Assembly: GCA_022822745.1 (NCBI GenBank)
Contig: JAJEAO010000102.1
Span: forward strand, 1-64,000
Origin: Acidobacteriota bacterium
GTDB taxonomy: Bacteria; Acidobacteriota; Vicinamibacteria; Marinacidobacterales; Marinacidobacteraceae
Direction: 5' to 3'
Length of the DNA: 64,000 nucleotides
Positions within the stretch are counted from its first letter, which is position 1. Every line of letters starts with the position of its first letter. Shown one piece after another: positions 43,134 to 53,900 of this stretch. The notes beneath the pieces are model-generated. The model was not told the DNA's origin. It did not search any database and saw only the letters and a program-made list of their open reading frames with translations. A program made the translations under genes and the position numbers.

Positions 43134-44956
43134 GCGCCGGGGCTCGACTTCAGGACGGCGACAAACGCCGACTGCGGAATCTGCACGTTCCCGACCTGCT
43201 TCATCCGACGCTTGCCTTCCTTCTGCTTCTCGAGCAGTTTGCGCTTCCGGGTGATGTCGCCGCCGTAGCACTTCGCGGTGACATCCTTGCGAAGCGCCCG
43301 GATGTTCGTGCGGGCGATGATCTTTCCGCCGATCGCGCCCTGCACCGCGATCTTGAAGTTGTGCATCGGGATCGCCTCGGAGAGGCGCTCGCAGTAGGCC
43401 AGCGCCCGGGGGCGGGCCTTCGTCTCGTGGACGAGCTGGCTCAGCGCATCCACGCGGTCGCCGTTGACGAGGATGTCAACCTTGACCAGTTTCGTCGCGC
43501 GGTAGTCGAGGAGCTCGTAGTCGTAGCTGCCGTAGCCGTGGGTCACGGTCTTGAGCCGATCGTGGAAGTCGAACAGCACTTCCGCGAGCGGCAGCTCGGC
43601 GTGGATCTCCACCCGCCGCGACGAGAGGTAGTTCATGCCGGTCTTCGCCACCCGCCTCTCCGCGAGGAGCTCCATGACCGGGCCCACCGAGCGGTCCGGG
43701 ATCAGGATCGTGGCCCGGATGAACGGCTCCTCGGCGCCGAGGATCTGCGCCGGATCGGGGTAGTGCGCCGGGTTCTCGATCGAGTGGACCTCGCCGACCT
43801 TCGTGCTCACGTGGTAGCGAACGCTCGGCGCGGAGAGCAGCAGCGACAGGCCGTGCTCGCGCTGGAGCCGCTCCTGGACCACATCGAGGTGGAGCAGCCC
43901 CAGGAACCCGCAGCGAAAGCCGAATCCGAGCGCGGTGGAGGACTCGCGCTCGTAGGTGAGCGCCGGGTCGTTCAGGGCCAGCTTGCCGAGCGCTTTCTCG
44001 AGCACGCCGTAGTCGTCGGTGGACATCGGGTACACCGACGAGAACACGACCGGCCGGGCCTCGCGATATCCGGGGAGAGGTTCGGCGGCGGAATCTCCCC
44101 CGGCGATCACGGTGTCCCCGATGGCGATCTCCCGGATCCGGCGGATCCCGCAGATCGCGTAGCCCACGGAACCCGCCCCCAGCCGATCCACCGGCTCCCG
44201 CCGAAGCCCGAGCCGGCCCACCTCCTCGACCTGGTAGTCCCGCTCGCCGCGCATCAGCCGCACCCGGTCGCCCCGGCGCATGGATCCGTCCACGATCCGG
44301 AGCAGCAGGACGACCCCGCGGAACGCGTCGTACTGGGCGTCGAAGATGAGCGCCCGCAGCGGCGCCTCCTCCTCCCCCGAGGGCGGCGGGATCCGTTCCA
44401 CCACCGCCCCGATGACCTCCTCCACCCCCAGCCCCGTCTTCGCCGAGGCCAGGATCGAGGAGAACGGGTCGAGGCCGAGCTCGTCGTCAATCTCCTCCAT
44501 GACCCGCTCGGGGTCGGCGGCGGGGAGGTCCACCTTGTTGATGACCGGCACGACTTCGAGGTCGTACTCCATCGCCACGAAGTAGTTCGCCACCGTCTGC
44601 GCTTCCACTCCCTGCGCCGCGTCCACGAGCAGCAGCGCTCCCTCGCACGACATGAGCGAGCGGCGAACCTCGTGCGAGAAATCCACGTGGCCCGGCGTAT
44701 CGATCAGGTTCAACTGGTAGGTCTCGCCGTCCGGCCCGATGTGGAACAGCGAGACCGTGTTCGACTTGATCGTGATGCCGCGTTCGCGCTCGAGGTCCAT
44801 GGAGTCGAGCAACTGGTCGCGGAACTCCCGATCGCTGACGCCGCCGCAGCGCTGGATCAACCGGTCCGCGAGCGTGGACTTCCCGTGGTCCACATGGGCG
44901 ATGATGCAGAAGTTGCGGACCCGGGATCCCGGAACCGCGGCGCGGCCCTTCTTCAC
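43130..44956 (-). CDS. lepA: Elongation factor 4 (LepA)
   Basis: 608 residues, full family length. GTPase motifs: AHVDHGKST (G1), ERERGITIKS (G2), DTPGHVDF (G3) and NKVDLP (G4). The LepA-specific C-terminus is present (KLVKVDILVNGDRVDALSQLVH, ending MKQVGNVQIPQSAFVAVLK). LepA acts on ribosomes under ionic or other stress and affects initiation and back-translocation. Its ATG overlaps the stop of the M28 peptidase gene (ATGA) and its stop overlaps the hemW start. Confidence 0.97.
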   Translation of the reverse strand: MKKGRAAVPGSRVRNFCIIAHVDHGKSTLADRLIQRCGGVSDREFRDQLLDSMDLERERGITIKSNTVSLFHIGPDGETYQLNLIDTPGHVDFSHEVRRSLMSCEGALLLVDAAQGVEAQTVANYFVAMEYDLEVVPVINKVDLPAADPERVMEEIDDELGLDPFSSILASAKTGLGVEEVIGAVVERIPPPSGEEEAPLRALIFDAQYDAFRGVVLLLRIVDGSMRRGDRVRLMRGERDYQVEEVGRLGLRREPVDRLGAGSVGYAICGIRRIREIAIGDTVIAGGDSAAEPLPGYREARPVVFSSVYPMSTDDYGVLEKALGKLALNDPALTYERESSTALGFGFRCGFLGLLHLDVVQERLQREHGLSLLLSAPSVRYHVSTKVGEVHSIENPAHYPDPAQILGAEEPFIRATILIPDRSVGPVMELLAERRVAKTGMNYLSSRRVEIHAELPLAEVLFDFHDRLKTVTHGYGSYDYELLDYRATKLVKVDILVNGDRVDALSQLVHETKARPRALAYCERLSEAIPMHNFKIAVQGAIGGKIIARTNIRALRKDVTAKCYGGDITRKRKLLEKQKEGKRRMKQVGNVQIPQSAFVAVLKSSPGA

Positions 44957-46770
44957 GGGCGAGGCGTCGGCGTGAGCGTGGTCGTGCGCCGCTCGCCGTC
45001 ACGCCGATAGACGACCGTCACCGGCTCCCCGATCCGGACCCCCGCGAGGGCGTTCATGTAGTCGTAGATGTTCAGCACCGGAGTCCCCCCGAACTCGACG
45101 ATCACATCGCCCTTCGCCAGGCCGGCCGCCTCCGCCGGCCCCCCCGCCATGACGCCACCGAGAAGCAACCCTTCCACCTCGGTCGCGTACTCCGGGATCG
45201 TCCCGGTGTACGCGGTCATGGAGGCGCGGGCGGGCGTCTGATCCGGCGAGCGTTCCACCCGCACGAAGGCCGGGGCCTCGTCCAGGTCGGCGACCCGGCG
45301 GGCGACGAGCCCGGCGAACCGCGCCACCCGCGCCAGACCCTCGTAGTTCAGCCGGTCCGCGGTGTCCGTGGGCCGGTGGTAGTCGGGATGGGTCCCGGTG
45401 AAGAGATTCAGCGTCGGCACGCCCGCGCTGTTGAAGGCCGAAGAGTCCGTGGGGAGGTAGGGGTCGTCGCCGAGAGCGAGGTCGAAGCCTCCGGGAACGT
45501 TGGCCCGCTCCACGATCCGGGGCCAGACGGGAGAGGACCCGAGCGCCTGGACGGTGAGCCGGTTGTCTTCGAGACGGCCCACCATGTCGAGGTTGACATA
45601 GGCGAGCAGCTCCGCCGGGACGATCTCGTCCCGGACGAACGCCGTCGAGCCGAGGAGTCCGGACTCCTCGCCGGACCAGAACGCGACGAGGAGCGGCCGG
45701 GCCAGCGGGGTCTCGGCGACCTGACGGGCCATCGCGAGGACCGCGGCGGTGCCGGAGGCGTTGTCGTCGGCGCCCGGATGGACTTCCGGCGGCCCGTGGG
45801 GGTTCAACGAACCGGACCCGCCCATCCCGAGGTGGTCGTAGTGGGCTCCGATCGCGATCCAGGGCGGCGCGAAGCCGCCGTCCGCCGCCGGCAGGATCCC
45901 CACGACGTTCGCCCCGGTTCCGCGCACCCGCTCGAGGTCCACGGTCAGGGTCGCGACGCCCGGCAGCGGGAACGACCCGTCCAGCGGATCCCCGCCGTCG
46001 AGCGAGCGCTGCACCGCTTCGAGTTCCCTTCCGCTCCCGGCGAAGAGGCTCTCCCCGGCGGGGCCATCCACCGAAACCGCGGCGATCCCCTGCCCTCCGG
46101 GCGCCGCGATGTCGAAACCGTCCGGCGCCAGCTCGCCCGGGTTCGGCGACCGCGGGCCGCTCACGATCACGAGCCCCGCTGCGCCCGCTTCCCGGGCGGC
46201 GATGGCCTTGGCGCGCAGGCCGGAATGGCGCTGGAACAGGGAACGCTCGTCCCCCTCCGCCCCGTCCGGGAAGTACCGCAGCGCGAGCACGACCTTGTCC
46301 CGCACCTCCTGACCGGCGTAGCTGTCGTAGCGGACCTCCGCGCCCTCCGGGAGGCGGATCCCGTAGCCGACGAAGTGGAGCTCGCCGCGGACCTCGCCCG
46401 ACTCGGAGAACGCGAGCGCCCGCACCTGGTCGCTGCCGAAACGCCGGTGCCCCCCGGCGCGCAGCATCGAGCCGCGATCGTCCACCCGCTCGACGAACGA
46501 GAAGGGAATCCCGAGCTGGCCGCGTCCCGGCAGCGGCTGCGCTCCGGCGGCGGCGAGCTCGGCGATCAGGTAGCGCCGCGCCTGCGCCGCGCCCGGAGAA
46601 CCGACCGCCCGGCCGTTCGTGCCGGGCGCGGTCAGCGCGAGCACATCGGCGCGCACCTCGTCCGCGGTCTGGGCGCCGGCGAAGGGGGCGACGAAGACGA
46701 GCGGCGCGGCGACCGCGGCAGCGCGAAGCCGTCGGGCGGCGCGGAAGAAGGGGGTCAGGGAATCAGTCAA
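44953..46770 (-). CDS. Exported M28 aminopeptidase with PA and PDZ domains
   Basis: 605 residues. Signal peptide (AAVAAPLVFVAPFAGAQ), PA-type insert (about 130-225), then an M28 zinc peptidase with IGAHYDHLG, HPGADDNASGT, WSGEESGLLGS and HPDYHRPTDT covering the metal and catalytic residues. A C-terminal PDZ domain (about 515-600) includes AGLAKGDVIVEFGG. It cleaves N-terminal amino acids from peptides outside the cytoplasm. The only start near the signal peptide is TTG 46770, with GGAG 8-9 bases upstream. The start overlaps the 3' end of the small DUF1524 gene by 8 bases, and the stop overlaps lepA. Confidence 0.92.
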   Translation of the reverse strand: MTDSLTPFFRAARRLRAAAVAAPLVFVAPFAGAQTADEVRADVLALTAPGTNGRAVGSPGAAQARRYLIAELAAAGAQPLPGRGQLGIPFSFVERVDDRGSMLRAGGHRRFGSDQVRALAFSESGEVRGELHFVGYGIRLPEGAEVRYDSYAGQEVRDKVVLALRYFPDGAEGDERSLFQRHSGLRAKAIAAREAGAAGLVIVSGPRSPNPGELAPDGFDIAAPGGQGIAAVSVDGPAGESLFAGSGRELEAVQRSLDGGDPLDGSFPLPGVATLTVDLERVRGTGANVVGILPAADGGFAPPWIAIGAHYDHLGMGGSGSLNPHGPPEVHPGADDNASGTAAVLAMARQVAETPLARPLLVAFWSGEESGLLGSTAFVRDEIVPAELLAYVNLDMVGRLEDNRLTVQALGSSPVWPRIVERANVPGGFDLALGDDPYLPTDSSAFNSAGVPTLNLFTGTHPDYHRPTDTADRLNYEGLARVARFAGLVARRVADLDEAPAFVRVERSPDQTPARASMTAYTGTIPEYATEVEGLLLGGVMAGGPAEAAGLAKGDVIVEFGGTPVLNIYDYMNALAGVRIGEPVTVVYRRDGERRTTTLTPTPRP

Positions 46771-47035
46771 GATCGCATCTCCAGAGGGTCGCCGCCCGCT
46801 TCGCCATCCACCGCTGCCGGTGCTCGAGAAGCGCCGGCGTCCACTCCTCGGGCGCCATCGCCGCCACCGCCCGGGTCATGGCGTACGCGCTTTCGGCATG
46901 GGCTGCCACCTTTTCCGCAGAGTCGAGATTGCCGATCCGCCGATTCGTCCGAGCTTCGAGGGGAACGAGATTGGCGAGCCGGTGGACCAGCTTCTGGCAG
47001 CTCACGGACCGCGGCTCCAGAGGCCCGGCGGGCAT
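46763..47035 (-). CDS. Small protein equal to the C-terminal part of a DUF1524 (HNH) domain
   Basis: 90 residues. The segment QKLVHRLANLVPLEARTN through RIGNLDSAEK to EWTPALLEHRQRWMAKRA matches the end of DUF1524, the HNH-type nuclease half of GmrSD enzymes. The His/Asn-rich catalytic start of that domain is missing. It overlaps the upstream WD40-like gene stop by one base (TGATG) and the downstream M28 start by 8 bases, so it appears translated in the operon despite being a fragment. Either a decayed insertion trapped in frame or a re-used domain. Confidence 0.6.
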   Translation of the reverse strand: MPAGPLEPRSVSCQKLVHRLANLVPLEARTNRRIGNLDSAEKVAAHAESAYAMTRAVAAMAPEEWTPALLEHRQRWMAKRAATLWRCDLD

Positions 47036-48159
47036 CAGCGGCTCCCGCGCAGGGGCGCGGAGCGCAGGGCTTCGAGAGCCGCCTCGTGATCCCAGTCGGC
47101 GAGGTAGATCTGGCTTCCCGGCCCGCCGTGACGGCCCGACGTCCAGGCCAGCCCGTTCCCGTCGGGCGTCGGCACCGGGAGCCCGTCGAACCCGTCGGAC
47201 GTCGTCACCCGGACCGGCTCCTTCTCTCCGGCGAGATCCACCATGTACACCTCGAAGTTGGAGAAACCGAGCTTGTTCGAGGCGAACAGGATGTACTGGA
47301 GCGAGGGGTGAACGTAGGGGGCCCAGCTCATCGCGCCGAAATCCGTGACCCGCTGCGGGTCCGAGCCGTCCGGGTTCATCGTCCAGACATCGGCGATCAG
47401 GCCGTCCTCGGAGAAACGGCGCCACACGATCCGGGAACCATCGGGGAAGTAGAAGGGGCCTCCGTCGTAGCCAGGGACGCTGGTGAGCCGCTCCTGCCCA
47501 CTCCCGTCGGCGCGCATCCGGTAGATCTCGGCGAAATACGAGGGATCCACCTCGGCGAGTCGGGCCTCGCGTCCCTTCAGCGCCTCTTCGAACATGGGTC
47601 GGTTCGAAGTGAAGACGATCCATTCGCCGTCCGGGGAGTAGCTCGCCTCGGCGTCATAGCCGCGGGCGTCGGTGAGCCGGACCAGCTCGCCGTCCGATCG
47701 CTGCTCGACGAAGATGTCCATGGCCGGGTCGTAGTCCCACGCGTAGCGGCGCTCCCGCCCGCTCTCCCGAAACGCGATCTCCTCCTGCTGGAGCTCCAGC
47801 GAACGCGGATCGAGGTGGGTGGAAGCGAACAGGATGTCGCCGTTCTTCCCGGAGAGGAAGGCGCAGGTGGTCTTGCCGATCCCGGGCGAGACCCGCCGGA
47901 TGTCTCCGGTCTCGAGGGACATCCAGTAGATCTGGAAGAACGGATTCCCGGGTTCGCGCTCCGACTGGAACACCATCTCCCGCCCGTCGGGAGAGAAGTA
48001 GCCCTCGCCGGCGCGGGCGCCCTCGACCGTCAGCCGCCGGATGCGGTTCAGGAAGCGGGACTCGTCGTCCTGCGCGGCCGCTGGCCCGGACAGCCCCGGC
48101 AGAAGCAGGAAGGGGACGATCAGGCAGCGGCCCGCGGCGCGCCGCAACGACAGGATCAT
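47035..48159 (-). CDS. Exported WD40-like beta-propeller (PD40/TolB-type) protein
   Basis: 374 residues from ATG 48159 (ATG 48198 is the longer option). A signal peptide (LIVPFLLLPGLSGPAAAQ) is followed by repeated PD40 units: GYFSPDGREMVFQSER, ASYSPDGEWIVFTSN, PFYFPDGSRIVWRR and VPTPDGNGLAWTSG. This gives a six-bladed propeller as in TolB. It is likely a periplasmic scaffold or binding protein. Its stop overlaps the small DUF1524 gene, and it follows the MFS gene by about 60 bases. Confidence 0.88.
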   Translation of the reverse strand: MILSLRRAAGRCLIVPFLLLPGLSGPAAAQDDESRFLNRIRRLTVEGARAGEGYFSPDGREMVFQSEREPGNPFFQIYWMSLETGDIRRVSPGIGKTTCAFLSGKNGDILFASTHLDPRSLELQQEEIAFRESGRERRYAWDYDPAMDIFVEQRSDGELVRLTDARGYDAEASYSPDGEWIVFTSNRPMFEEALKGREARLAEVDPSYFAEIYRMRADGSGQERLTSVPGYDGGPFYFPDGSRIVWRRFSEDGLIADVWTMNPDGSDPQRVTDFGAMSWAPYVHPSLQYILFASNKLGFSNFEVYMVDLAGEKEPVRVTTSDGFDGLPVPTPDGNGLAWTSGRHGGPGSQIYLADWDHEAALEALRSAPLRGSR

Positions 48160-48222
48160 GAATGACGGAGGCTGCGAACCGGCCGGTCGGTAGCCCATCC
48201 ATGGTACACGGGCTCGGACGCG

Positions 48223-49437
48223 TCAGCCGTGGTCCTCGTCCGCCGGGCGCTCCCGGGCCCACAGCACCGCGACCAGGGTCGCGGCGCCGAAGCCGGTGAA
48301 CGCCGCCATCTGCATGGACACGGCGCCGTCGAAGGCCTGTCCCACCCAGGCGCCCAGAGGCACCGAGAGCAGCATGGAGAGCGAGGCGACCACGGCGGCT
48401 CCCAATCCGGCGATGTGGCCCAGTGGCTCCATCGCCAGCGCGTTCAGGTTCCCGAACAGGAGCCCCAGCGCGAGGAACACCGCGACCAGAGCCGCAAGGA
48501 ACCAGCCGAACGGCGGCAAGCCGTCCCAGGCGGTCGCGAGCGCCCACCCGGCGCCGGAGACCAGCGTCATGCCGATGGCCGCCGCCACAGTGAGCCGAGC
48601 CATCCCGTAACGCATGACGAGACGCCCGTTCAGCAGGGAGGCGGCGCCGATGGCGAGCGAGAGCACACCGAACCAGAAAGGGAACATCGTCCCGGTTCGG
48701 TAGGCCTCCTGGAAGATCTGCTGGGCGGAGCTCAGGTAGGCGATGAACGGGGCGAAGACGAAGCCGATGGCGAGAGTGGCGCCGAGCGCAGCGCGGATGC
48801 GGAGCACCTCGAGCACGGCCCGACCGAGATCCCGCGCCCGGAGCGGTCGCTGGAGATCGGGCGAAAGCGTCTCCGGCTGCCGCGCGGCGAACCAGGCGAG
48901 GGCGACGGCGGCGATCGCGAGGAACGCCGCGAAGATCGTCCGCCAGCTTCCGAGCGCCTGAAGGCCCTGTCCCAGCGCCGGCGCCACCGTGGGAACGAGG
49001 ATGAAGACCGCGAGCGCGAACGAGACGATCCGGGCCATCCTCCGACCTCCGTACTGATCCCGCACCATCGCCAGCGTCACGATGCGAGGCGCGGCGGCCC
49101 CGAAGCCCTGGAGGATGCGCCCCCCGATCATCAGCGGGAAGGTGGCTGCGAGGAGGCTCACCACGCAGCCCGCCATGAACAGGATCAGGCCCAGCAGGAT
49201 CGCGGGCCTTCGTCCGATGCGGTCCGAGAGCGGGCCGAAAATCGCCTGTCCGACGCCCAGTCCGACGAACAGCGCGGTGATCACGAACTGCGCGTCGTTG
49301 GCGCCCGTGGCCCCCAGGTCCCGTCCGATCGCGGGCAGCGCCGGGAGCATGGCGTCGATCGAGAGCGCGACCAGCGACAGCAGCAGCGCGACCAGCGGCA
49401 CGAACTCGCGCGTCGCCAGTTCCGGTGACTTTGTCAT
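48223..49437 (-). CDS. MFS multidrug efflux transporter (Bcr/CflA type)
   Basis: 404 residues, about 12 helices. The opening EFVPLVALLLSLVALSIDAMLPALP and the loop 2-3 motif FGPLSDRIGRRPAILLG are those of Bcr/CflA drug:proton antiporters. It ends in a short acidic tail. Start ATG 49437; immediately upstream the insertion-sequence remnants begin. Substrate not predictable. Confidence 0.9.
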   Translation of the reverse strand: MTKSPELATREFVPLVALLLSLVALSIDAMLPALPAIGRDLGATGANDAQFVITALFVGLGVGQAIFGPLSDRIGRRPAILLGLILFMAGCVVSLLAATFPLMIGGRILQGFGAAAPRIVTLAMVRDQYGGRRMARIVSFALAVFILVPTVAPALGQGLQALGSWRTIFAAFLAIAAVALAWFAARQPETLSPDLQRPLRARDLGRAVLEVLRIRAALGATLAIGFVFAPFIAYLSSAQQIFQEAYRTGTMFPFWFGVLSLAIGAASLLNGRLVMRYGMARLTVAAAIGMTLVSGAGWALATAWDGLPPFGWFLAALVAVFLALGLLFGNLNALAMEPLGHIAGLGAAVVASLSMLLSVPLGAWVGQAFDGAVSMQMAAFTGFGAATLVAVLWARERPADEDHG

Positions 49438-49523
49438 CGGTCAACCATCTGGTGTGGCACCGGGCCGATGCACGCCCCCATGACCCCCTGAAGAGCCATG
49501 GTCGGAAGTGGGGGACAGCATGA

Positions 49524-50870
49524 TCAGGCGGCGGCGCGGTTTCCTTCGTCCTCAACCCTTACGCCATCCTCGAAGGTGACGCCCGTGATCAGCTGGGGCA
49601 GTTTCTCATGGCCGTTCAGACGCCGCTACTTCCGGCTCGCCGCCTTGATGAGCTTGAACACCGTCGCCAGCGCCGCCCGGTGTGACCGGCATCCCTTGCT
49701 TTGAACCGTCAGGTGGCGCACCGTCGCGAACACGCTCTCGATCGGTCAGTTATCCCGGTGGGGGCTGGTCGTCCGAACGTGCCGCCAGTGCTCCGCCGGG
49801 ACCGCGTAGAACGCCAGCAGCTCGGCGCGGTCCTCCATCAGGCACGTCACCGCCGCCGGATACTTCGCCCCATACTTGGCCCGGAACCGCTTCAGCGCCG
49901 CCTTTGCCCTCGCTCGATCCGGCGACAGCCAGACCTCCCGCAGCTCCTGCTTCTCATTCCGCTGCAACGACTTGGGCAGCTTCCCGAGCACGTTCGCCGT
50001 CTTGTGCACCCAGCAGCGCTGCCGACCGGTCGAAGGGAAGACCTGGTCCAGCGCCTTCCAGAAGCCCAGCGCCCCGTCCAGGATGGCCAGCTGCGGCGCC
50101 TCCGCCAGACCGCGCTCCTTCAGGTCGGCCAGAAGATCCCGCCAGCTCTGCGCGCTCTCCCGGAACCCCATCTGAGAGCCGATCAGCTCCTTCCGACCTT
50201 CCGGCGTCGCCCCGATCACCACCAGAACGCACTACCGATCCTCCTCATTACGCTCCTGAAGGTAGATCCCGTCCGCCCACATGTAGACGTAGTGACGACC
50301 ATCAAGGCTCCGCCGTCTCCACTCCTCGTGCGCCCCCTCCCGACGCCCTTCCTTCAACAACCGGTAGCCGCTCGCCCGGCTGATCCCCGCCCGCGCCGCC
50401 GCCACCGCGACCGAACGCCCTCCTCGCTCCGCCATGAAGATCCTCTCCTGATGATGCGTGTTGTGTCGGCCCGGCATCGCTCTCCTCCCGATGCGGGAGG
50501 AGTTTGCCCCGTAACCACCCCGATCCCGGCAGAGGAGCCCCGGTTCCCCGCGCCTCGGCCCCGCCCGGTCGCCATCGTCGTCAACCCCCTCCACCGGACG
50601 CTCACGACTCCACCGACCGTCCCACTCCGTCTCATCCTGTTTGTCGCGCTCGTCTCATCCTGATTGACGCGCCACAACCGATCGGCCGGGAGGCGCGGGC
50701 TCTGGAACGACTCCACCAGCACGCTCTGCGCCGCCTCCACCGCGGACGGGACCAAGTCCCGCGCTCCGCGCCGCAGAATTTCGGCGAGCACGTCCTCGAC
50801 GCCCCACGGGATCTCCGGTGGCGACACCCTGGGTTCCCGACTAATCTTCTTCGTGGCGCATCACTCCTTC
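49524..50870 (-). mobile_element. IS256-family (mutator) transposase remnant, interrupted
   Basis: Minus-strand transposase pieces in one frame. The N-terminus (50827 to about 50700, VEDVLAEILRRGARDLVPSAVEA) is split by an IS21-type end. The core then resumes at about 50342 (RHYVYMWADGIYL, VVIGATPEGRKELIGS, RCWVHKTANVLGKLPKS). In-frame stops occur at 50234-50232 (TAG where a Gln is expected), 49748-49746 (TGA, just before PIES) and 49628-49626 (TAG). The element is dead. Its left-end flank (50850-50945) resembles the truncated copy at 56343-56452. The stretch 49441-49523 shows nothing else. Confidence 0.85.
50343..50676 (-). mobile_element. IS21-type left end, copy A (inserted in the IS256 remnant)
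   Basis: Read on the minus strand from 50676 it starts TGTGGCGCGTCAATCAGG and contains two 23-base direct repeats (GCGCGTCAATCAGGATGAGA and GCGCGACAAACAGGATGAGA cores), as IS21 ends do. About 330 bases match copies B (54752) and C (55573). They include the short reading frame MAERGGRSVAVA with a helix-turn-helix-like GISRASGYRLLKEG. Then the sequence jumps back to IS256. It is an internally deleted element. Confidence 0.7.
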
Positions 50871-50977
50871 TTGGAAGTGTGGAATCTGTTAAACTCCCAC
50901 GATCCGCCACCCCTACCGTCACCTAAATTCGCGCATAGATTGACGGTGGCAAGTGCGTTTCCCGAGGATGCCGACAC

Positions 50978-53900
50978 ATGACCTTCCCTGACCAACTCCG
51001 TATGGATCACGTTACCGAAGCACTCTGGGACACTGCCGGTGCGGGCGCATCGGTCATAGTGGGCAGCGGGTTCAGCAGGAACGCCCGGCCCAAGGGGCCG
51101 AAGGGGTCGCCGATGCCCATGCTTGAGGACATCGCCGCCCGGCTTGGCCAAGAGCTTTACCCTCAAGATCCCGATCGTCGTGAGCCTCCCGAACGACTGG
51201 CTCAGGAGTACGCGGTAGAGTGCGGAGAGACCAAACTGCATCAAATCCTGCAGAGAACGATCGCCGATCTCGATTATCGTCCCGGTGCATTCCACCGGCG
51301 TCTTCTCCAAATGCCATGGCGCGACATCTTCACCACGAACTGGGATACGCTCCTTGAACGGGCGCGAGGTCAGGTCCCCGAGCGCGCATATTCCGTCGTC
51401 CGCGCCCGAAGTGACCTTCCGCAGCACAGTCGTCCCCGCATCGTCAAGTTGCACGGATCTCTGCCGGACCCTCCATTGATCCTCACGGAGGATTCGTATC
51501 GCACATATCCGCGCACACATGCGCCCTTCGTGAACACTGTGCAGCAAGCAATGATGACAACCTTGGTCCTTCTTCTAGGGTTTTCCGGTGACGACCCGAA
51601 CTTCCTGCACTGGTCCGGTTGGGTTCGCGACAACCTTGGCGAGGCCGCTCCCAAGATCTATCTCGCCGGCTATCTAGGCATGTCGCGCTCCCGCCGTCAG
51701 ATGCTCGAATCGGTACGCAACGTAATCCCCATTGACCTCGCAAGACACCCGAGAATCGGCCGCTGGCCAGAGCCCCTACGCCATCAGTTGGCGACGGAAT
51801 GGATCCTGACCTCCTTGGAATGCGGTAAGCCATATGTTCAGACCCGGTGGCCAGAGCCGCCACCGACGCCGAAGAGGATCAATCCGCTCATCGATCCCGT
51901 TGCGATGCGCCACTCGACCTGCCCGGTTGCAGAGCCCAGTATGAATCCTCCACAGGAAGAATCAATTGAGGCCGACAAGCGTAAAGTGGCTAGGGCCGTG
52001 GATGCGTGGCGGCAGAATCGCAAGTGCTATCCCGGCTGGCTCGTCTTTCCTCAAAGCAAGCGATCCACCCAGCGGAGAGCAGTTGAGCACTGGACTCCGT
52101 TTATTCTCCGTGTTCTCCCCCGCTTGGAGTGGTTGGAGCGTCTGGACGTCATTTTTGAAGTCCTCTGGCGATTTGAGAAATCGCTAGCGCGACCACCGAA
52201 GGCTTTGGAAACGGCGGCCGCTGAAGTGCTGGATGCCATCGATTGCGAGACGCGAGCGGTTGGCACCGAGGACGTGTCCGAAGCCAAGTGGACGAGGATT
52301 CGTGCCAAGTGGAGCGAGGTGGCCCTGTCTCTCCTGACGGCTGCGCGCTATCGGCTTGATGCTGACGGATTGGAGGATCGGCTGGAGCGGCTCGCACCGT
52401 GCATGAGCGATGATCTCGAGGTCGCCCAACGGATTCACCACGAGCGTTGCTTGTGGTCACTTTGGGAGCTCGACTACAAGAGACTGGAGCAACTTCTCGA
52501 CCGATGGAATCCAAGCGACGTCGACCCTATGTGGAAGCTGCGCAAGAGCGCTCTTCTGAGAGACCTTGGGAGAGACCAAGAAGCGGCCACTCTGGTTGAA
52601 GAGGCAATGGTGGAGATCAGGGCGGCACCGCGGTCGGGACAAGACTTCACTACAGTGGCTCGGGAAGGGTGGGCCCTGTGGAGTACGATTTCCTTGAACA
52701 ACCTCACGGACTTTCGTGAGCGGTGGCGCCATCTCGCACCCATGCAGTGCGATGCTCCGGACGTGTGGGATCTACGGAACGCTTTGGAGCAAGGCAACAG
52801 CAACGCGAAGGCCACACCGGGCTTCGACCTGGGTGTTCAGCGCAGTGGCGGGCGCTGGTACCGCTTCGACAGCGAAAGATTTGCTGCGGCCTATGAGAGT
52901 GTGCGGCTGACCGAGGTCGCCGGTCTCCCGAATGCTGTAGACTCGTTCGATGTCGCAGGCTCGTTGCTACGGCTGTCGGCCGAGCGTTTGGCAGCCGTCG
53001 ATCCGCAACTGGCAATCCGCCTTGTTCTTCGGGCCGCATCTGGGGGCACTGACGAGTTCCTTCAGCGTGTCTTGTCGCGTGAACGCACGGCGGCGTTGCC
53101 AAGGCGGAAGGCACGACGGTTGTGCGACGCGGTGAAGAGGTTGGCCCTTCACGCCATCAGCAGAGTTGAGGCGAACGTGCGGGGCGAGCGCATTCCATGG
53201 GCGCGGCGTGCCGGAGTTGCGCTGGAAGGATGGTCACGCCTAATTCTGCGAGTGGACCATGAAGAGGCAGAGCGAGCGCTCCAAGAGGGGCTCAAGTTGC
53301 ACGCACGTTCGATGCACTTTTGGCTGCACGAGTCATTGGGCAACCTGTTGCGGCGCTCATGGGAGACCATGCGATCACGTAATGCAGAAGAAGTGGTATT
53401 GGATATCCTCGAGACCCAGATCCCGAGGGACCGCGAGATGGATGTAGTGTCCAAGCATCCGGAACCGGCCGACCTTCTCTGGGACTTGGAACGACCACCG
53501 GAGCGAACACCGGAGAACGAGACGCGTTGGGTGAGAGTGATTGGGACTCTCGTTCGGGCGGCCACACAAGGTGGCGTCACACGTGAACGTGCGTCCCGGC
53601 GGCTGGGCAGGATTGCTGACTGGGGGCTGTTGACTCCACCTGAAGTGGCTCAAGTGGCGGAGGGCTGGTGGGGTACGGATGCCCCCGGCGATGGATCTCT
53701 CCCGGTCGGGACGGGCCTGCCTGACTATGTGTTTGTCGTCCTGCCTGAACCACGTCAGGGCATGGGGAGGCGAGCGTTCGGGCGAAAATGGTTGACCGGC
53801 GACAGTTCGCAGGCCATATTGTCCGGTATGGATGGAAGTGGTGCAGTGGGCCTTCCCGTGACTCACATGGACCCGCATCGGGCTGATGACGTTCTTCACC

